Below, one piece after another: positions 8,537 through 16,361 of a stretch of 64,000 nt of DNA (positions are counted from its first letter, which is position 1; every line of letters begins with the position of its first letter). Where the stretch lies: contig JABDCT010000003.1 of the NCBI GenBank assembly GCA_013287985.1, positions 29,280 to 93,279 of the forward strand, given 5' to 3'. The stretch is from Chlamydiota bacterium. Lineage in GTDB: Bacteria > Chlamydiota > Chlamydiia > Chlamydiales > Rhabdochlamydiaceae. The position numbers were made by a program, and so were the translations under genes. The notes beneath the pieces are model-generated. The model saw only the letters and a program-made list of their open reading frames with translations. It did no database searches and was not told the origin of the DNA.

Positions 8537-8617
8537 CTAGTGCTCTGTAACAAAAGTTTTTGATGTTTGGGCTTTGACGCAGCCGAAACATTAAAAACTT
8601 TTGTTACAGAGCACTAG
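8537..8617. repeat. Family 1 palindrome, copy C (internally deleted)
   Basis: An 81-bp inverted repeat that keeps the outer part of family 1 (CTAGTGCTCTGTAACAAAAG, then TTTTTG-ATG-TTTGGGCT) but lacks the central core. The centre is GGGCTTTGACGCAGCC, which corresponds to the right-hand inner junction of copy A. The right tip overlaps the stop codon of cinA (8614-8616). Together with 8402-8536, an AT-rich F-box gene upstream region with a TATAAT-like element at 8432-8437 on the minus strand, it fills the gap before cinA. Confidence 0.88.
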
Positions 8618-9804
8618 TATGCCAAAAAACGGTAAAAAGAAGCCAAAGAGTGGGTAGTCGCGAGTTGAATGATCTTAGCGCGGTCACCTTTAAAGACACT
8701 GTGGATGAGTTGCGGCCTCATGCCGCGTTCGCCAAACGCCAGATAGACCGTCCCCACCGGACACTCTGCACTCCCGCCAGTCGGACCCGCAACACCCGTT
8801 AAGGCAAGGGCGTAATCGGCCTTTGTCGTCTTGAATAGCCCCTCGCACATCTCAAGGGCTGTTTGCTCGCTTACAGCGCCATTGTCCAGTGCGTGCACTC
8901 CGAGCAGCTTCTGCTTCCAAGCAGCAGAATAAACGACAAGCGATCCGAGAAAATAGTCGGATGCGCCGGCAAGTGCCGTGAACCGCGCAGCCATCGCTCC
9001 GCCCGTGCAGGACTCGGCAAGAGCAAGCGTCTTGCAATGCTCTAACATCCAGGCGTGGATCGCCATCTCAATGCGCTCTCCCTTGAAATAGTGGGTCGGG
9101 AAGAGATTGACCAGCTGCTCTTTAGCAGCGCGCACCATCTCCACATGCAACGATGCGAGCACGATCGTCAGCTGGCCATATTCGGGATAGATGCCGATGT
9201 CGAGCAGCGGTGATTTCTCCTGCAATTCACGCAAAAAGGGATCGAGCATACTCTCGGTGAGTAAGCAGAAGTGGATGACCTCTTTATAGCGCTGGACAGA
9301 AGCATAGCGCTTGCGGAGATAGGGCAGCACTTCCTGTGTAAAAAGCGTCTGCATTTCCAGCGGCACTCCGGGGAGTGCAATCAGAGTTTTGCCGCCTCTT
9401 TCAAAGAGAAGTCCCGATGCCGTGCCAATGGGGTTGGGAAAAATATGGGCAGAGCGCGGCACCCGCGCCTGATCCTCAACTGAAACGTGGTCGCCATAGC
9501 GCGTTTTAAGCCGAGAGAGCACCTCGAGATTCAAAGCGAGCTCTGTCTGAAAGATCTCACACAAAGTCTCGCGCGTCCGGTCATCGAGCGTAGGTCCGAG
9601 TCCTCCCGTGGTGATCACGAGATCCGATTCTTTAAGCGCGCTCTCCACAGCCCGCTTCAATCTATCGGGATCATCGCTGACTGCGGTTTGTCTGACGACC
9701 TTCCAGCCCTCCAACCCAAGCGCCCTGCTCAAAAACGCACCGTTCGTATTGACGACGGCCCCGCTGACGATCTCCTCTCCGATAGCAATGATTTCAATTT
9801 CCAT
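8614..9804 (-). CDS. cinA: CinA-family nicotinamide-nucleotide amidase / competence-damage protein
   Basis: A full-length 396-residue CinA with both halves. The N-terminal MoCF/COG1058 domain carries IAIGEEIVSGAVVNTN and TTGGLGPTLDD, and the C-terminal PncC-type amidase domain carries ALAESCTGG, where the Ser is catalytic, and ALTGVAGPTGG. The enzyme converts NMN back to nicotinic acid mononucleotide in the pyridine nucleotide salvage cycle, and the N-terminal domain is an ADP-ribose pyrophosphatase in characterised relatives. It overlaps the preceding gene by 11 bases and is the last gene of the nrdR-dksA-lspA operon. Its TAG stop lies in palindrome C. Confidence 0.93.
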   Translation of the reverse strand: MEIEIIAIGEEIVSGAVVNTNGAFLSRALGLEGWKVVRQTAVSDDPDRLKRAVESALKESDLVITTGGLGPTLDDRTRETLCEIFQTELALNLEVLSRLKTRYGDHVSVEDQARVPRSAHIFPNPIGTASGLLFERGGKTLIALPGVPLEMQTLFTQEVLPYLRKRYASVQRYKEVIHFCLLTESMLDPFLRELQEKSPLLDIGIYPEYGQLTIVLASLHVEMVRAAKEQLVNLFPTHYFKGERIEMAIHAWMLEHCKTLALAESCTGGAMAARFTALAGASDYFLGSLVVYSAAWKQKLLGVHALDNGAVSEQTALEMCEGLFKTTKADYALALTGVAGPTGGSAECPVGTVYLAFGERGMRPQLIHSVFKGDRAKIIQLATTHSLASFYRFLAY

Positions 9805-10462
9805 GGACCACCTGTATATTCTTTAAGTCGGGATGTGTGGCAATCCACTCGAAACAGCGCTTCCCTATGCGGATCGGAGAATTCGTGCGCTTTCCCTGAA
9901 AAAGGAAGGGGGTTGGCAGTGTATTGTGACGCAGCCAGCGGCTGAGGGCGCTATAGAGAGCGGTATTGGGCAGCGCTGCGGTCACTTTGGCGATATCCTG
10001 CGTCTGCGGATGCTGATAGAGCTGCGGATAGGAGAACTGGATGCCCCATCTGATGCTTCCCTCGCCCAGAACCATGGGATGGATTTTGCCGTCTACTTCC
10101 GAGGCCATGAAGCGATGCTCCTGGAGTTGAATCACCGGCTGAATCGTTTTGATGAGAAATTTCCCTCCCGCGACGGGCATCGCATACACCGCCTCGGGAT
10201 CTACACTCCACACACCTGAAAACAGGCGTCTCACATTCACGGTGCGATTTTCTTTTAAGCTGGCGATATAGGCGGCGTAGCCTTCGAGAAATTCTTCTTT
10301 GGAGACTTCTCCGTCTGTGACGGGTTCGCTCACATTGTAGATATGAAAAGGACTTAAGTGGGCAAAGAGCGCCTCCATCTCGTCTGCATCGAGGAGGACT
10401 TGATGTTTCAACGCCTTTGAAACGCGCAGAACCCCCTCGACATCAGGCGTGCTTTGGCGCAT
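9794..10462 (-). CDS. Conserved hypothetical protein in the lspA-cinA operon
   Basis: A 222-residue soluble protein without a recognised domain. It has mixed alpha/beta composition and no signal peptide or membrane segment. The ATG at 10462 is chosen because it gives a 20-base overlap with lspA, like the other tight junctions of this operon. The longer upstream reading is antisense-like sequence within lspA. It sits between the lipoprotein signal peptidase gene and cinA, but that context does not define a function. Confidence 0.68.
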   Translation of the reverse strand: MRQSTPDVEGVLRVSKALKHQVLLDADEMEALFAHLSPFHIYNVSEPVTDGEVSKEEFLEGYAAYIASLKENRTVNVRRLFSGVWSVDPEAVYAMPVAGGKFLIKTIQPVIQLQEHRFMASEVDGKIHPMVLGEGSIRWGIQFSYPQLYQHPQTQDIAKVTAALPNTALYSALSRWLRHNTLPTPFLFQGKRTNSPIRIGKRCFEWIATHPDLKNIQVVHGN

Positions 10463-10934
10463 GCGCCCTCCTCGTGAGAGCCAAAAAGATGAGCGAGCAG
10501 CAGAGGATGCTGTCTGCGACGTTGAAAATCGCGAAAGAGTAGCCCCACAAAATAAAATAGAAGAGATCGACGACATGCCCGTAGAGAAAAAAGTCGGTGA
10601 TATTGCCGATGGCAGCCGCCACGCACATCACGAGCGGAATCTCGACGCGCTTCTGAGGCTTTGCCAAAACGAGATAGGCGAGCAGCCCGCCGATTAAAAT
10701 AAAGCGGACAATGAGCAACAGGTGCGGGAAGGAATCGAAGAGCCCCCATGCAGCACCCTTATTGATCGCGTGGACGATCGTAAACTTGACCCCAAAAAAA
10801 TTCTCAAAAACGCTAATGCCTCCATAGGGAAACAGCGGCACATGATAGACAATCCAGCGTTTTGTAAAAAAATCGAGGAAAAAGATCGCAGCGGCAAGCA
10901 AGCCGAGAAAAATCTTATAAGAGCCCTTTTTCAA
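10443..10934 (-). CDS. lspA: Lipoprotein signal peptidase (signal peptidase II)
   Basis: An inner-membrane aspartyl protease that removes the signal peptide from diacylglyceryl-prolipoproteins. The 163-residue protein has four hydrophobic helices and the conserved catalytic regions AIGNITDFF (first Asp) and FNVADS (second Asp), along with NKGAAWGLF. The start appears to be a TTG at 10934 inside the 3' end of dksA, with AGGA just upstream, which implies translational coupling. Several lipobox proteins in this window (13468, 18870, 33781 and 49374 starts, and SctJ) are its predicted substrates. Confidence 0.92.
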   Translation of the reverse strand: MKKGSYKIFLGLLAAAIFFLDFFTKRWIVYHVPLFPYGGISVFENFFGVKFTIVHAINKGAAWGLFDSFPHLLLIVRFILIGGLLAYLVLAKPQKRVEIPLVMCVAAAIGNITDFFLYGHVVDLFYFILWGYSFAIFNVADSILCCSLIFLALTRRAHAPKHA

Positions 10935-11280
10935 ACTTATCCTGTGCTTCTACGGTCATCGTCGCATAAGGAATCGCTTCCAAACGCTTGAGAGGGATCT
11001 CTTCGCCAGTGATATCACAGACACCATAGGTATTTTCTTTAATCTTTTCTAAGGCGCGATCGATCTGACGCAACACCTTAATTTCTTTATCTGTAAGTTC
11101 CAAGCTCACCATGCGGTCGAAGTCATCAGTCCCTTCATCGGCCTGATGCTGAGAATAGCCTTTAGATTCCCCTTCAGATTTCACATCATCGCTTACGACT
11201 TTCACCATTTTGGTCATCTCACGGCGCAATTTCTCTAGGCGTTTGCGGAATTCTTCAATCTCAGCTTTTTTTAGTTTCAT
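10915..11280 (-). CDS. dksA: DksA/TraR-family protein with degenerate zinc finger
   Basis: A 121-residue member of the DksA/TraR family, which binds the RNA polymerase secondary channel and modulates initiation. It has the helical N-terminus and the family C-terminal signature YGVCDITGEEIPLKRLEAIP. In canonical members the finger reads C-x2-C...C-x2-C. Here only the first Cys remains (the others are Thr, Thr and Ala by position), so it is unlikely to bind zinc. The acidic residues of the coiled-coil tip are consistent with function (DEGTDDFD). It is preceded by GAGGG and lies between nrdR and lspA, the same order as I recall in Chlamydia. Confidence 0.87.
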   Translation of the reverse strand: MKLKKAEIEEFRKRLEKLRREMTKMVKVVSDDVKSEGESKGYSQHQADEGTDDFDRMVSLELTDKEIKVLRQIDRALEKIKENTYGVCDITGEEIPLKRLEAIPYATMTVEAQDKFEKGLL

Positions 11281-11283
11281 TTT

Positions 11284-11742
11284 TCAACCCTCACCTTGCG
11301 GAGCTAGATGTTCAAGTGCATCTTTTAGTTCATCAACATGTTTAAAACGACGATAGACACAGGCAAAACGGATATATGCCACCATGTCTAGAGTTTGTAA
11401 ATGCCTCATTACAATCTCACCGAGTTCTGTTGTTTCGATTTCGCGCACCTGTCTTTCCATCAGATCCGCCGTGATCTTATATGCGAGCGCGAGAACCTGT
11501 TCGTGACTGACGCGCGTATGGCGACAAGCCGAATCCAATCCACGGACGAGCTTGTCTTGATGAAAATCCTCGTATCGCCCATCGCGCTTATGTACTTGAA
11601 TGGTCAAGTCGATCGTTTCAAACGTCGTAAACCGGCGCAAACACTTGAGGCATTCGCGTCTGCGGCGAATAGCGTTCGACTCGGTCGCATTGCGCGAGTC
11701 GGTGACTTTCAGCTCTTCATGTTTACAAAACGGACAGTGCAT
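11284..11742 (-). CDS. nrdR: Transcriptional repressor NrdR
   Basis: A zinc-ribbon/ATP-cone repressor of ribonucleotide reductase genes that senses dATP/ATP. The 152-residue protein begins MHCPFCKHEELKVTDSR and has the second zinc pair CLKCLRRF, then RRRREC and the ATP-cone with KRDGRYEDF. The ATG at 11742 is chosen because NrdR proteins almost invariably start at this M-x-CPFC. A TTG nine codons upstream is possible. It is the first gene of the minus-strand operon ending with cinA. Its targets would be nrdAB genes elsewhere, which are not in this window. Confidence 0.94.
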   Translation of the reverse strand: MHCPFCKHEELKVTDSRNATESNAIRRRRECLKCLRRFTTFETIDLTIQVHKRDGRYEDFHQDKLVRGLDSACRHTRVSHEQVLALAYKITADLMERQVREIETTELGEIVMRHLQTLDMVAYIRFACVYRRFKHVDELKDALEHLAPQGEG

Positions 11743-11916
11743 ATCGGTAACATTCCAAAAAATCCTCAAAAAAGTAAAAGGAAATTTCTTGGGCTTCTAT
11801 TGTGCCCCAGAGAAGCTTAAGAAGCATTAAAAAAATTAATTTTATTGCCCCCTCTGGCCATCTGCTTTTATATTCTTAAGGCGCGCACATCAATGCGCTT
11901 AAACTGGAGAATGAAC

Positions 11917-12303
11917 ATGAAAAAATTTGCACTACTTATTTCCTCCCTCTCACTCACAGTCTCAGCTTTTGCAACAGACCTCAACTCTACCCTCCCAGAA
12001 ACCAGCGTCGCAGCCGCCCATGGCTACGAGCAAGTTTCCGGAGTGGCGCAATATGGCGACGGCGACTGGAGTCAAGCAGTAGCCATTGCCCGCTGCATCT
12101 CCATGGAAGAAGCGTGCGCCATTGCGGATAGCAATCCAGAAATCAGCTATTTCTTCTATACAACTGGCTTACAAATGGTCCTAGGCAACCCCGAAAGCGA
12201 TTATCGCGTCTTCCATTTGGGGGATGTCGTATTCTTCTCAGGAACTCCTCATTGGGGAGAAGCTCAAGGCCTAGCCGACGGCTACATCAAAACCAAATCA
12301 TAA
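11917..12303 (+). CDS. Small secreted protein with an 'AQYG-GDWS' domain
   Basis: A 128-residue protein with a clear Sec signal peptide (MKKFALLISSLSLTVSAFA) and a good GGAG ribosome-binding site seven bases before the ATG. Residues about 43-126 form a domain containing AQYGDGDWS, FFSGTPHWGEA and LADGYIKT. The same domain forms the C-terminus of the protein at 29798-30694. I do not recognise the family; the Trp/Gly/Asp-rich, short-strand pattern would fit a small beta-rich binding domain, but that is a guess. It is expected in the periplasm or cell envelope. Confidence 0.72.
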   Translation: MKKFALLISSLSLTVSAFATDLNSTLPETSVAAAHGYEQVSGVAQYGDGDWSQAVAIARCISMEEACAIADSNPEISYFFYTTGLQMVLGNPESDYRVFHLGDVVFFSGTPHWGEAQGLADGYIKTKS

Positions 12304-12309
12304 CAAAGC

Positions 12310-12325
12310 GGGGGCTTTCGCCCCC
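12310..12325. terminator. Stem-loop between convergent genes
   Basis: GGGGGC-TTTC-GCCCCC, a six-pair GC stem with a tetraloop, lies 6 bases after the stop of the secreted protein and before the end of the GNAT gene on the other strand. The following T-run is short, so termination efficiency is uncertain. Confidence 0.55.
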
Positions 12326-12345
12326 TTCCCGTCTCTAAAGGCTCC

Positions 12346-13053
12346 TTATGGATTCCAGAAAAACACCTGTGTTCGGTGCTCATGGCGGAAATTAGCATTG
12401 GCTGTAGGATATTGGTAAAGGATGCCGGATGGCATAAAACCCTGATGAGAAAAAAAGCTAAGAGAAGACTCATTCTTTACAGGATAAATAAAGACATCAG
12501 CGATCAACCCCTCGGCCTTCAGCTTTTTGCTCTCGGACATTAATCGCGAACCGATACCCATTCTTGAATAACCCGGTTTCACTGCAATTTGTTCGATATA
12601 GCCTACGCCTTTCTCTCCAAGCCAAACATTCAAGAATGCCTCATCAATAGAAGTTTCAAATCGTCCTATATGTTCATCCTGATACAACTCTTTAAAGTTA
12701 GAGGGATCTGTAAGAAGGGCATATCCGACTAATATTTGGTCTTTATAGGCGCAGACAATGCATCCATGTTTGTGCTCGAGGAGGTCGGAAATATATTCCA
12801 TTGTCATCGGTACGAGTAAAAAGCCGGTTTTCGCGCGATCTTCAGGAATCGGTTCTTGTATAGAGATAATAAGAGATTTTTGTAGAGCTAAGAGATCGCG
12901 AATCACCGCATTTCTAGAAGGACTGTTTTTATCGATTGAAACAATCGTTGAATCGAAACCTTGTTCGATTGGTGCAACATTTGCCTGTAAGGGCTTACAG
13001 AGAGAACTTACCGCGGTGAAAAGGGCGCATAAAATCATAAAAACTATATTCAT
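12346..13053 (-). CDS. GNAT-family N-acetyltransferase with a signal peptide
   Basis: A 235-residue protein. Residues 1-20 (MNIVFMILCALFTAVSSLC) look like a Sec signal peptide. Residues about 75-230 are a GNAT fold with the acetyl-CoA motif A YIEQIAVKPGYSRMGIGSRL. GNAT enzymes acetylate amines or protein N-termini with cytosolic acetyl-CoA, so an exported GNAT is unusual. It might act after secretion into host compartments or be a membrane-tethered variant. GGAG lies five bases before the ATG, which makes the signal-containing start convincing. The upstream region 13054-13188 holds no gene that I can see. Confidence 0.78.
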   Translation of the reverse strand: MNIVFMILCALFTAVSSLCKPLQANVAPIEQGFDSTIVSIDKNSPSRNAVIRDLLALQKSLIISIQEPIPEDRAKTGFLLVPMTMEYISDLLEHKHGCIVCAYKDQILVGYALLTDPSNFKELYQDEHIGRFETSIDEAFLNVWLGEKGVGYIEQIAVKPGYSRMGIGSRLMSESKKLKAEGLIADVFIYPVKNESSLSFFSHQGFMPSGILYQYPTANANFRHEHRTQVFFWNP

Positions 13054-13188
13054 CGCTTCTCCAATTTGGTTGCGAACCAGGCAAACTTAAATTTCACTCT
13101 TTTCTTCCCGACGTCATTCTCCGCAGTTTTTAATATCTGTTTTTTCATGAAAAAATTTCGAATCTTCTGAATGTGTATTAACTCATCT

Positions 13189-13219
13189 GAAAAAAAGAAT
13201 ATAGCTACGAAAGGCTATA
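13189..13219 (-). terminator. Intrinsic terminator after tRNA-Ser
   Basis: Read on the minus strand, TATAGC-cctttcgt-GCTATA forms a hairpin and is followed by TTC and a run of T residues, directly downstream of the tRNA-Ser 3' end. Confidence 0.6.
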
Positions 13220-13224
13220 ATAAA

Positions 13225-13311
13225 CGGAGGAGGTGGGATTCGAACCCACGAAACGCTTTCACGTTTACACGCTTTCCAAGCGTGCTCCATCGGCCGCTCG
13301 GACACTCCTCC
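13225..13311 (-). tRNA. tRNA-Ser (GGA)
   Basis: An 87-base tRNA on the minus strand. The acceptor stem is GGAGGAG/CTCCTCC with G as discriminator. The anticodon arm CACGC-TTGGAAA-GCGTG gives anticodon GGA, which reads UCC/UCU serine codons. There is a long class II variable arm and a normal GGTTCGAATCC T-arm. CCA is not encoded. Confidence 0.97.
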
Positions 13312-13366
13312 TCTGGAACAGCGAGCATGCTACCCCAAGGAGTGTTTTAACTCAAGTCGTGAGAGA

Positions 13367-13425
13367 AATAACAGGATGAGGGTTGAGAAAAAAATTTATC
13401 CTGTCCATCCTGCCATCCTGTTATT
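13367..13425. repeat. Family 3 palindrome (AGGAT repeat), copy I
   Basis: AATAACAGGATG (13367-13378) and CATCCTGTTATT (13414-13425) form inverted ends around imperfect AGGAT/ATCCT units. Related copies are at 53921-53973 and 61967-62035. It fills most of the gap between tRNA-Ser and the metal transporter operon and may serve as a mRNA boundary structure. Confidence 0.75.
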
Positions 13426-13467
13426 CATCTTGAGTTTTTCCGCTTTTTATAGGATCCTTTTAAACTC

Positions 13468-14310
13468 ATGCTAACTAAGTTATTAGCCTTATTGTTTCTT
13501 TGCGCTTGCCAGCCAAAGCAAGCGGAAAAAAGCGCGCAGGTCCTTGTTACTATCGCCCCCTATGCTTATTTCGTCGAAAAAATAGCGGGTAATACCGTAG
13601 AAATCGCAGAGCTGGTCCCACCTGGGGTCAATATGCACATTTTCGAGCCAACGCCCCGCGAACTCGTAAGACTTTCTCATACAAAACTCTGGCTCAAGCT
13701 CGGCGAACCGTTTGAAGAGCGCATCCTCACCGCTTTTAAAGAGAAAAATCCGGGCATGGAGGTACTCGACCTCGGCAAGGGTATTCCACTCCTGGCCCAT
13801 CAAGGCTGCGGCGAAGACCACGTGCATGAGGAGGCGCGCGATCTGCACTACTGGATGAGTCCCAAACTTGCGCTCATGCAGTGCCAGGAGATTGCTGCTG
13901 CCTTAATACGCCTTTTCCCCGAGCATCGGGAGCAGTACGAAAAAGGCCTAAAGAGCCTTGAAAATGAACTGACGAACCTCGATGAAGAACTGCATACCTT
14001 GCTCGATCCTCTTAAAGGCAGAGCCATTCTCGTCTCCCACTCCTCTTTTGCCTATTTTTGCCAAGAATATGGACTCATCGAGCTCTCCATAGAGTGCGGA
14101 GGGAAGGAGCCGCTCCCTCGAGACATCGATGCACTGGTCAAACGAGCAAAAGAGCTGAAAGTCCAAGCCGTTTTCACGCAAGCCGGTTACGCCAATAAGG
14201 GAGCTGAGCTCATTGCGCATATGCTCCATCTGCCCATCCATCAAGTCGACCCCTACAATAGAGACTACTCCCATAACATGATGCACATAGCGAGGCTCAT
14301 CGCCCAATGA
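13468..14310 (+). CDS. Metal-binding lipoprotein of a Zn/Mn/Fe ABC transporter (TroA/ZnuA family)
   Basis: A periplasmic solute-binding lipoprotein of 280 residues. The signal peptide ends in a lipobox (LFLCAC, Cys at about 12 or 14). The body is a TroA/ZnuA (SBP family A1) protein with VTIAPYAYFVEKIAG, the metal-ligand His in NMHIFEPTP, a short HEDH-like loop (GCGEDHVHE), DLHYWMSP and VSHSSFAYF. The pattern of His ligands suits Zn or Mn. It is the first gene of a three-gene transporter operon with ATGA overlaps, at the same position upstream of obgE as I recall in C. trachomatis. Confidence 0.92.
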   Translation: MLTKLLALLFLCACQPKQAEKSAQVLVTIAPYAYFVEKIAGNTVEIAELVPPGVNMHIFEPTPRELVRLSHTKLWLKLGEPFEERILTAFKEKNPGMEVLDLGKGIPLLAHQGCGEDHVHEEARDLHYWMSPKLALMQCQEIAAALIRLFPEHREQYEKGLKSLENELTNLDEELHTLLDPLKGRAILVSHSSFAYFCQEYGLIELSIECGGKEPLPRDIDALVKRAKELKVQAVFTQAGYANKGAELIAHMLHLPIHQVDPYNRDYSHNMMHIARLIAQ

Positions 14311-15011
14311 CCGTTGATGTAAACGCCCTCTGCTTTAGCTATGACAAGAGCCCAGTCTTAGAAGACGCGTCGCTTAAGATTGCGTGTGGAGATTATGCGG
14401 TGATTTTTGGCCCCAACGGTGGGGGCAAGACGACTTTTTTAAAGCTGCTGATCGGTGGATTGAAGCCAACCGGCGGAACAATTGCTCTGATGGGACAAGA
14501 ACCGGCTAAAGTGCGCGATAAACTCGGCTATGTCCCGCAAGTACAGCGTTTCGACCGCCAGTTCCCCATCTCCGTGCTCGAGCTCGTGCTACAAGGCTGC
14601 TTGTCTCAGCTGCGCTGGTGGGGCAGCTATCCCCCAGAGGCAAAAGATGCCGCCCGTGCCGCACTTGCACAGGTCGACCTCCTGCATAAAGAAAAAGATG
14701 CTTTCGGCACGCTTTCGGGCGGAGAGATGCAGCGCGCGCTGATCGCCCGCGCACTCGTCGGCAACCCCGAAATCCTCCTTCTCGACGAAGCAACGGCTCA
14801 CGTCGATCAGAAAACGCAGATCCTCATCTATGACTTGCTGCTGAAAATGAAAGGAAAGATGACGATTTTAATGGTGACGCACGACCTGCAACCGATTTTG
14901 GAAAAAGCCACAAGACTGGTCTGCATCAACCGCCGCCTCACGCTCTACGCAAAAGAAGAGATGTGCGGCCACTTTGCCCTTGGACTCTATCACCCCCCAC
15001 CACCGCGATGA
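14307..15011 (+). CDS. Metal ABC transporter ATP-binding protein
   Basis: A 234-residue cytoplasmic ATPase subunit that powers import of the metal captured by the preceding lipoprotein. It has Walker A GPNGGGKTT, the Q-loop in VPQVQRF, the ABC signature LSGGEMQ, Walker B EILLLDEAT and the switch His in MVTHDL. Its ATG overlaps the stop of the binding-protein gene (ATGA), and its own stop overlaps the permease start in the same way, so the three subunits are translationally coupled. Confidence 0.95.
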   Translation: MTVDVNALCFSYDKSPVLEDASLKIACGDYAVIFGPNGGGKTTFLKLLIGGLKPTGGTIALMGQEPAKVRDKLGYVPQVQRFDRQFPISVLELVLQGCLSQLRWWGSYPPEAKDAARAALAQVDLLHKEKDAFGTLSGGEMQRALIARALVGNPEILLLDEATAHVDQKTQILIYDLLLKMKGKMTILMVTHDLQPILEKATRLVCINRRLTLYAKEEMCGHFALGLYHPPPPR

Positions 15012-15844
15012 ATCTGATCGAAGCGCTTTTTACTTCTCCCTTTCTCGTGATGGCCCTACTAGCGGGACTCGCTGCCTCTGTCTCCAGTGGCATCATGGGC
15101 GGATTTGTCGTGATAAAGCGCATCGTCTTCATCAGCGGCTCGATCGCGCACTCCGTACTAGGCGGAATGGGCTTCTGCCTCTGGCTGAGACGCACGCAAG
15201 GAATCGAATGGATCACGCCTATGCATGGCGCAGTTGCGGCAGCGCTGCTTTCTGCGTTAATTATCGGATGGATCCATCTAAAATACAAAGAACGTGAGGA
15301 CACGGCAATCGCCGCCCTCTGGTCCACAGGAATGGCTTTGGGAGTGGTGTTTATTGCTCTCAGCCCAGGCTATAATGTCGAGCTGATGAACTACCTATTT
15401 GGAAACCTTCTTTGGGTCTCCCATAGCGACATAGGACTGCTCGTGGGACTCGATCTGATCGTAATTGCAGCAACAGCGCTCTTCAGGCACCGATTTCTAA
15501 CCATCTGTTTTGATGAAACACAAGCGTATTTGCAAAAAGTGCCCGTGCGCTTCTTTTATATTTTGCTGCTCTGCTTAATCGCCCTATCCGTCGTCCTGCT
15601 CATCCAGGTCGTCGGATCCATCCTAGTCATCGCGCTCCTGGCCATTCCGGCCACATTGGCAGGCAGCTATACCTATCGATTTAGCAAAATGGTCGCACTC
15701 GCCGTACTGATTGCATGCCTCTGCACCCTCTTGGGCACAGCGGCGGCCTATCAACTCAACTGGCCGCCGGGGGCCACCATTGCTCTTGTTGCTGCACTGC
15801 TTTACGCTGCGCGTTTCTTATTTAGAAAGAGCAGTAGCGTTTAA
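15008..15844 (+). CDS. Metal ABC transporter permease (ABC-3 family)
   Basis: A 278-residue polytopic inner-membrane subunit with about eight hydrophobic helices. It belongs to the ZnuB/MntB/TroC type, with SGIMGGFVVIKRIVFISGSIAHSV near the N-terminus as the family hallmark and LLAIPATLAG in the coupling region. The ATG at 15008 is chosen because it overlaps the ATPase stop as ATGA; an earlier in-frame start would lie inside the ATPase gene. Its last 23 bases overlap the end of a tiny gene on the other strand. Confidence 0.94.
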   Translation: MNLIEALFTSPFLVMALLAGLAASVSSGIMGGFVVIKRIVFISGSIAHSVLGGMGFCLWLRRTQGIEWITPMHGAVAAALLSALIIGWIHLKYKEREDTAIAALWSTGMALGVVFIALSPGYNVELMNYLFGNLLWVSHSDIGLLVGLDLIVIAATALFRHRFLTICFDETQAYLQKVPVRFFYILLLCLIALSVVLLIQVVGSILVIALLAIPATLAGSYTYRFSKMVALAVLIACLCTLLGTAAAYQLNWPPGATIALVAALLYAARFLFRKSSSV

Positions 15845-15929
15845 ACCAGTTTTTAAAACCAGCCCATCCACCTTTGTGGTGGTGACGCTTTTTAGCATGT
15901 TTTTTGTGATGACTTCTCTTCTTTTTCAT
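15822..15929 (-). CDS. Tiny Lys/His-rich protein (third of three)
   Basis: A 35-residue reading frame starting MKKKRSHHKKHAKKRHHH and ending in an aromatic stretch with GGWAGFKNWFKRYC. AAGGGGGAAGT precedes the ATG. It is very basic, with eleven Lys and seven His by my reading. It follows two other tiny basic frames on the same strand with junctions of 4 overlapping and 9 spaced bases. It overlaps the 3' end of the permease gene by 23 bases. The function is unknown; nucleic-acid or ribosome binding would fit the composition. Confidence 0.55.
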   Translation of the reverse strand: MKKKRSHHKKHAKKRHHHKGGWAGFKNWFKRYCSF

Positions 15930-15938
15930 ACTTCCCCC

Positions 15939-16091
15939 TTATTGGTCTTTTTGTTTGATCCCACTATGGCGATTTAAAAAAGCTTGCCATTTGCTTTCTT
16001 TCTTAGGCGCCTCTACAACAGTATCTTGCGGAGATTTGATCTCCTTCTTCTGCGGAGCCTGGCGCCGTTCTTTTTTTCGACTCTTGTTCAT
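15939..16091 (-). CDS. Tiny basic protein (second of three)
   Basis: A 50-residue frame starting MNKSRKKERRQAPQKKEIKS and ending in KWQAFLNRHSGIKQKDQ. Its ATG overlaps the stop of the preceding tiny gene as ATGA, strong evidence that it is translated. Lys, Arg and Gln dominate and there is no membrane segment. I know of small unnamed genes near this position (next to rplU) in Chlamydia genomes, which may be homologues, but I cannot check that here. Confidence 0.6.
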   Translation of the reverse strand: MNKSRKKERRQAPQKKEIKSPQDTVVEAPKKESKWQAFLNRHSGIKQKDQ

Positions 16092-16213
16092 ACAAAAAAT
16101 CTTTCGCGAAAGATCTTTTGAAAGTCTTCTTTATTGTGCGGTTGTTTTTTACGATGCACCTTCATTGTGACTTTCGAATTTTTCCTTCTTTTGTGCCCCT
16201 TAATAGGACGCAT
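16088..16213 (-). CDS. Tiny basic protein (first of three)
   Basis: A 41-residue frame starting MRPIKGHKRRKNSKVTMKVH and ending in FQKIFRERFFV. It has a textbook ribosome-binding site, GGGAGG six to seven bases before the ATG, which argues that this is a real gene despite its size. It heads a three-gene minus-strand run. The N-terminal part resembles the tail of a small ribosomal or histone-like protein in composition only. The region 16214-16420 between it and rplU is AT-rich and holds the divergent promoters. Confidence 0.65.
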   Translation of the reverse strand: MRPIKGHKRRKNSKVTMKVHRKKQPHNKEDFQKIFRERFFV

Positions 16214-16361
16214 AGAACACCTCCCGCTCCTTAACTTTATATTATAAACTAATGATTATAATTACAATTAATATAATTAACTAATCTATTTAATATAATT
16301 AAGTGCCTAGAAATTAGTAATCTTACATTCTTAATCGGGCAAGGGCACGGGCACGTTAGAT

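Noticed and set aside
13367..13425. CRISPR array from spaced AGGAT units
   Set aside because: Units are 5-12 bases, irregularly spaced and palindromic as a whole; no unique spacers or cas genes are present.
14506..14801. Minus-strand frames opposite the ABC ATPase gene
   Set aside because: They are shadows of a gene with complete Walker and signature motifs.
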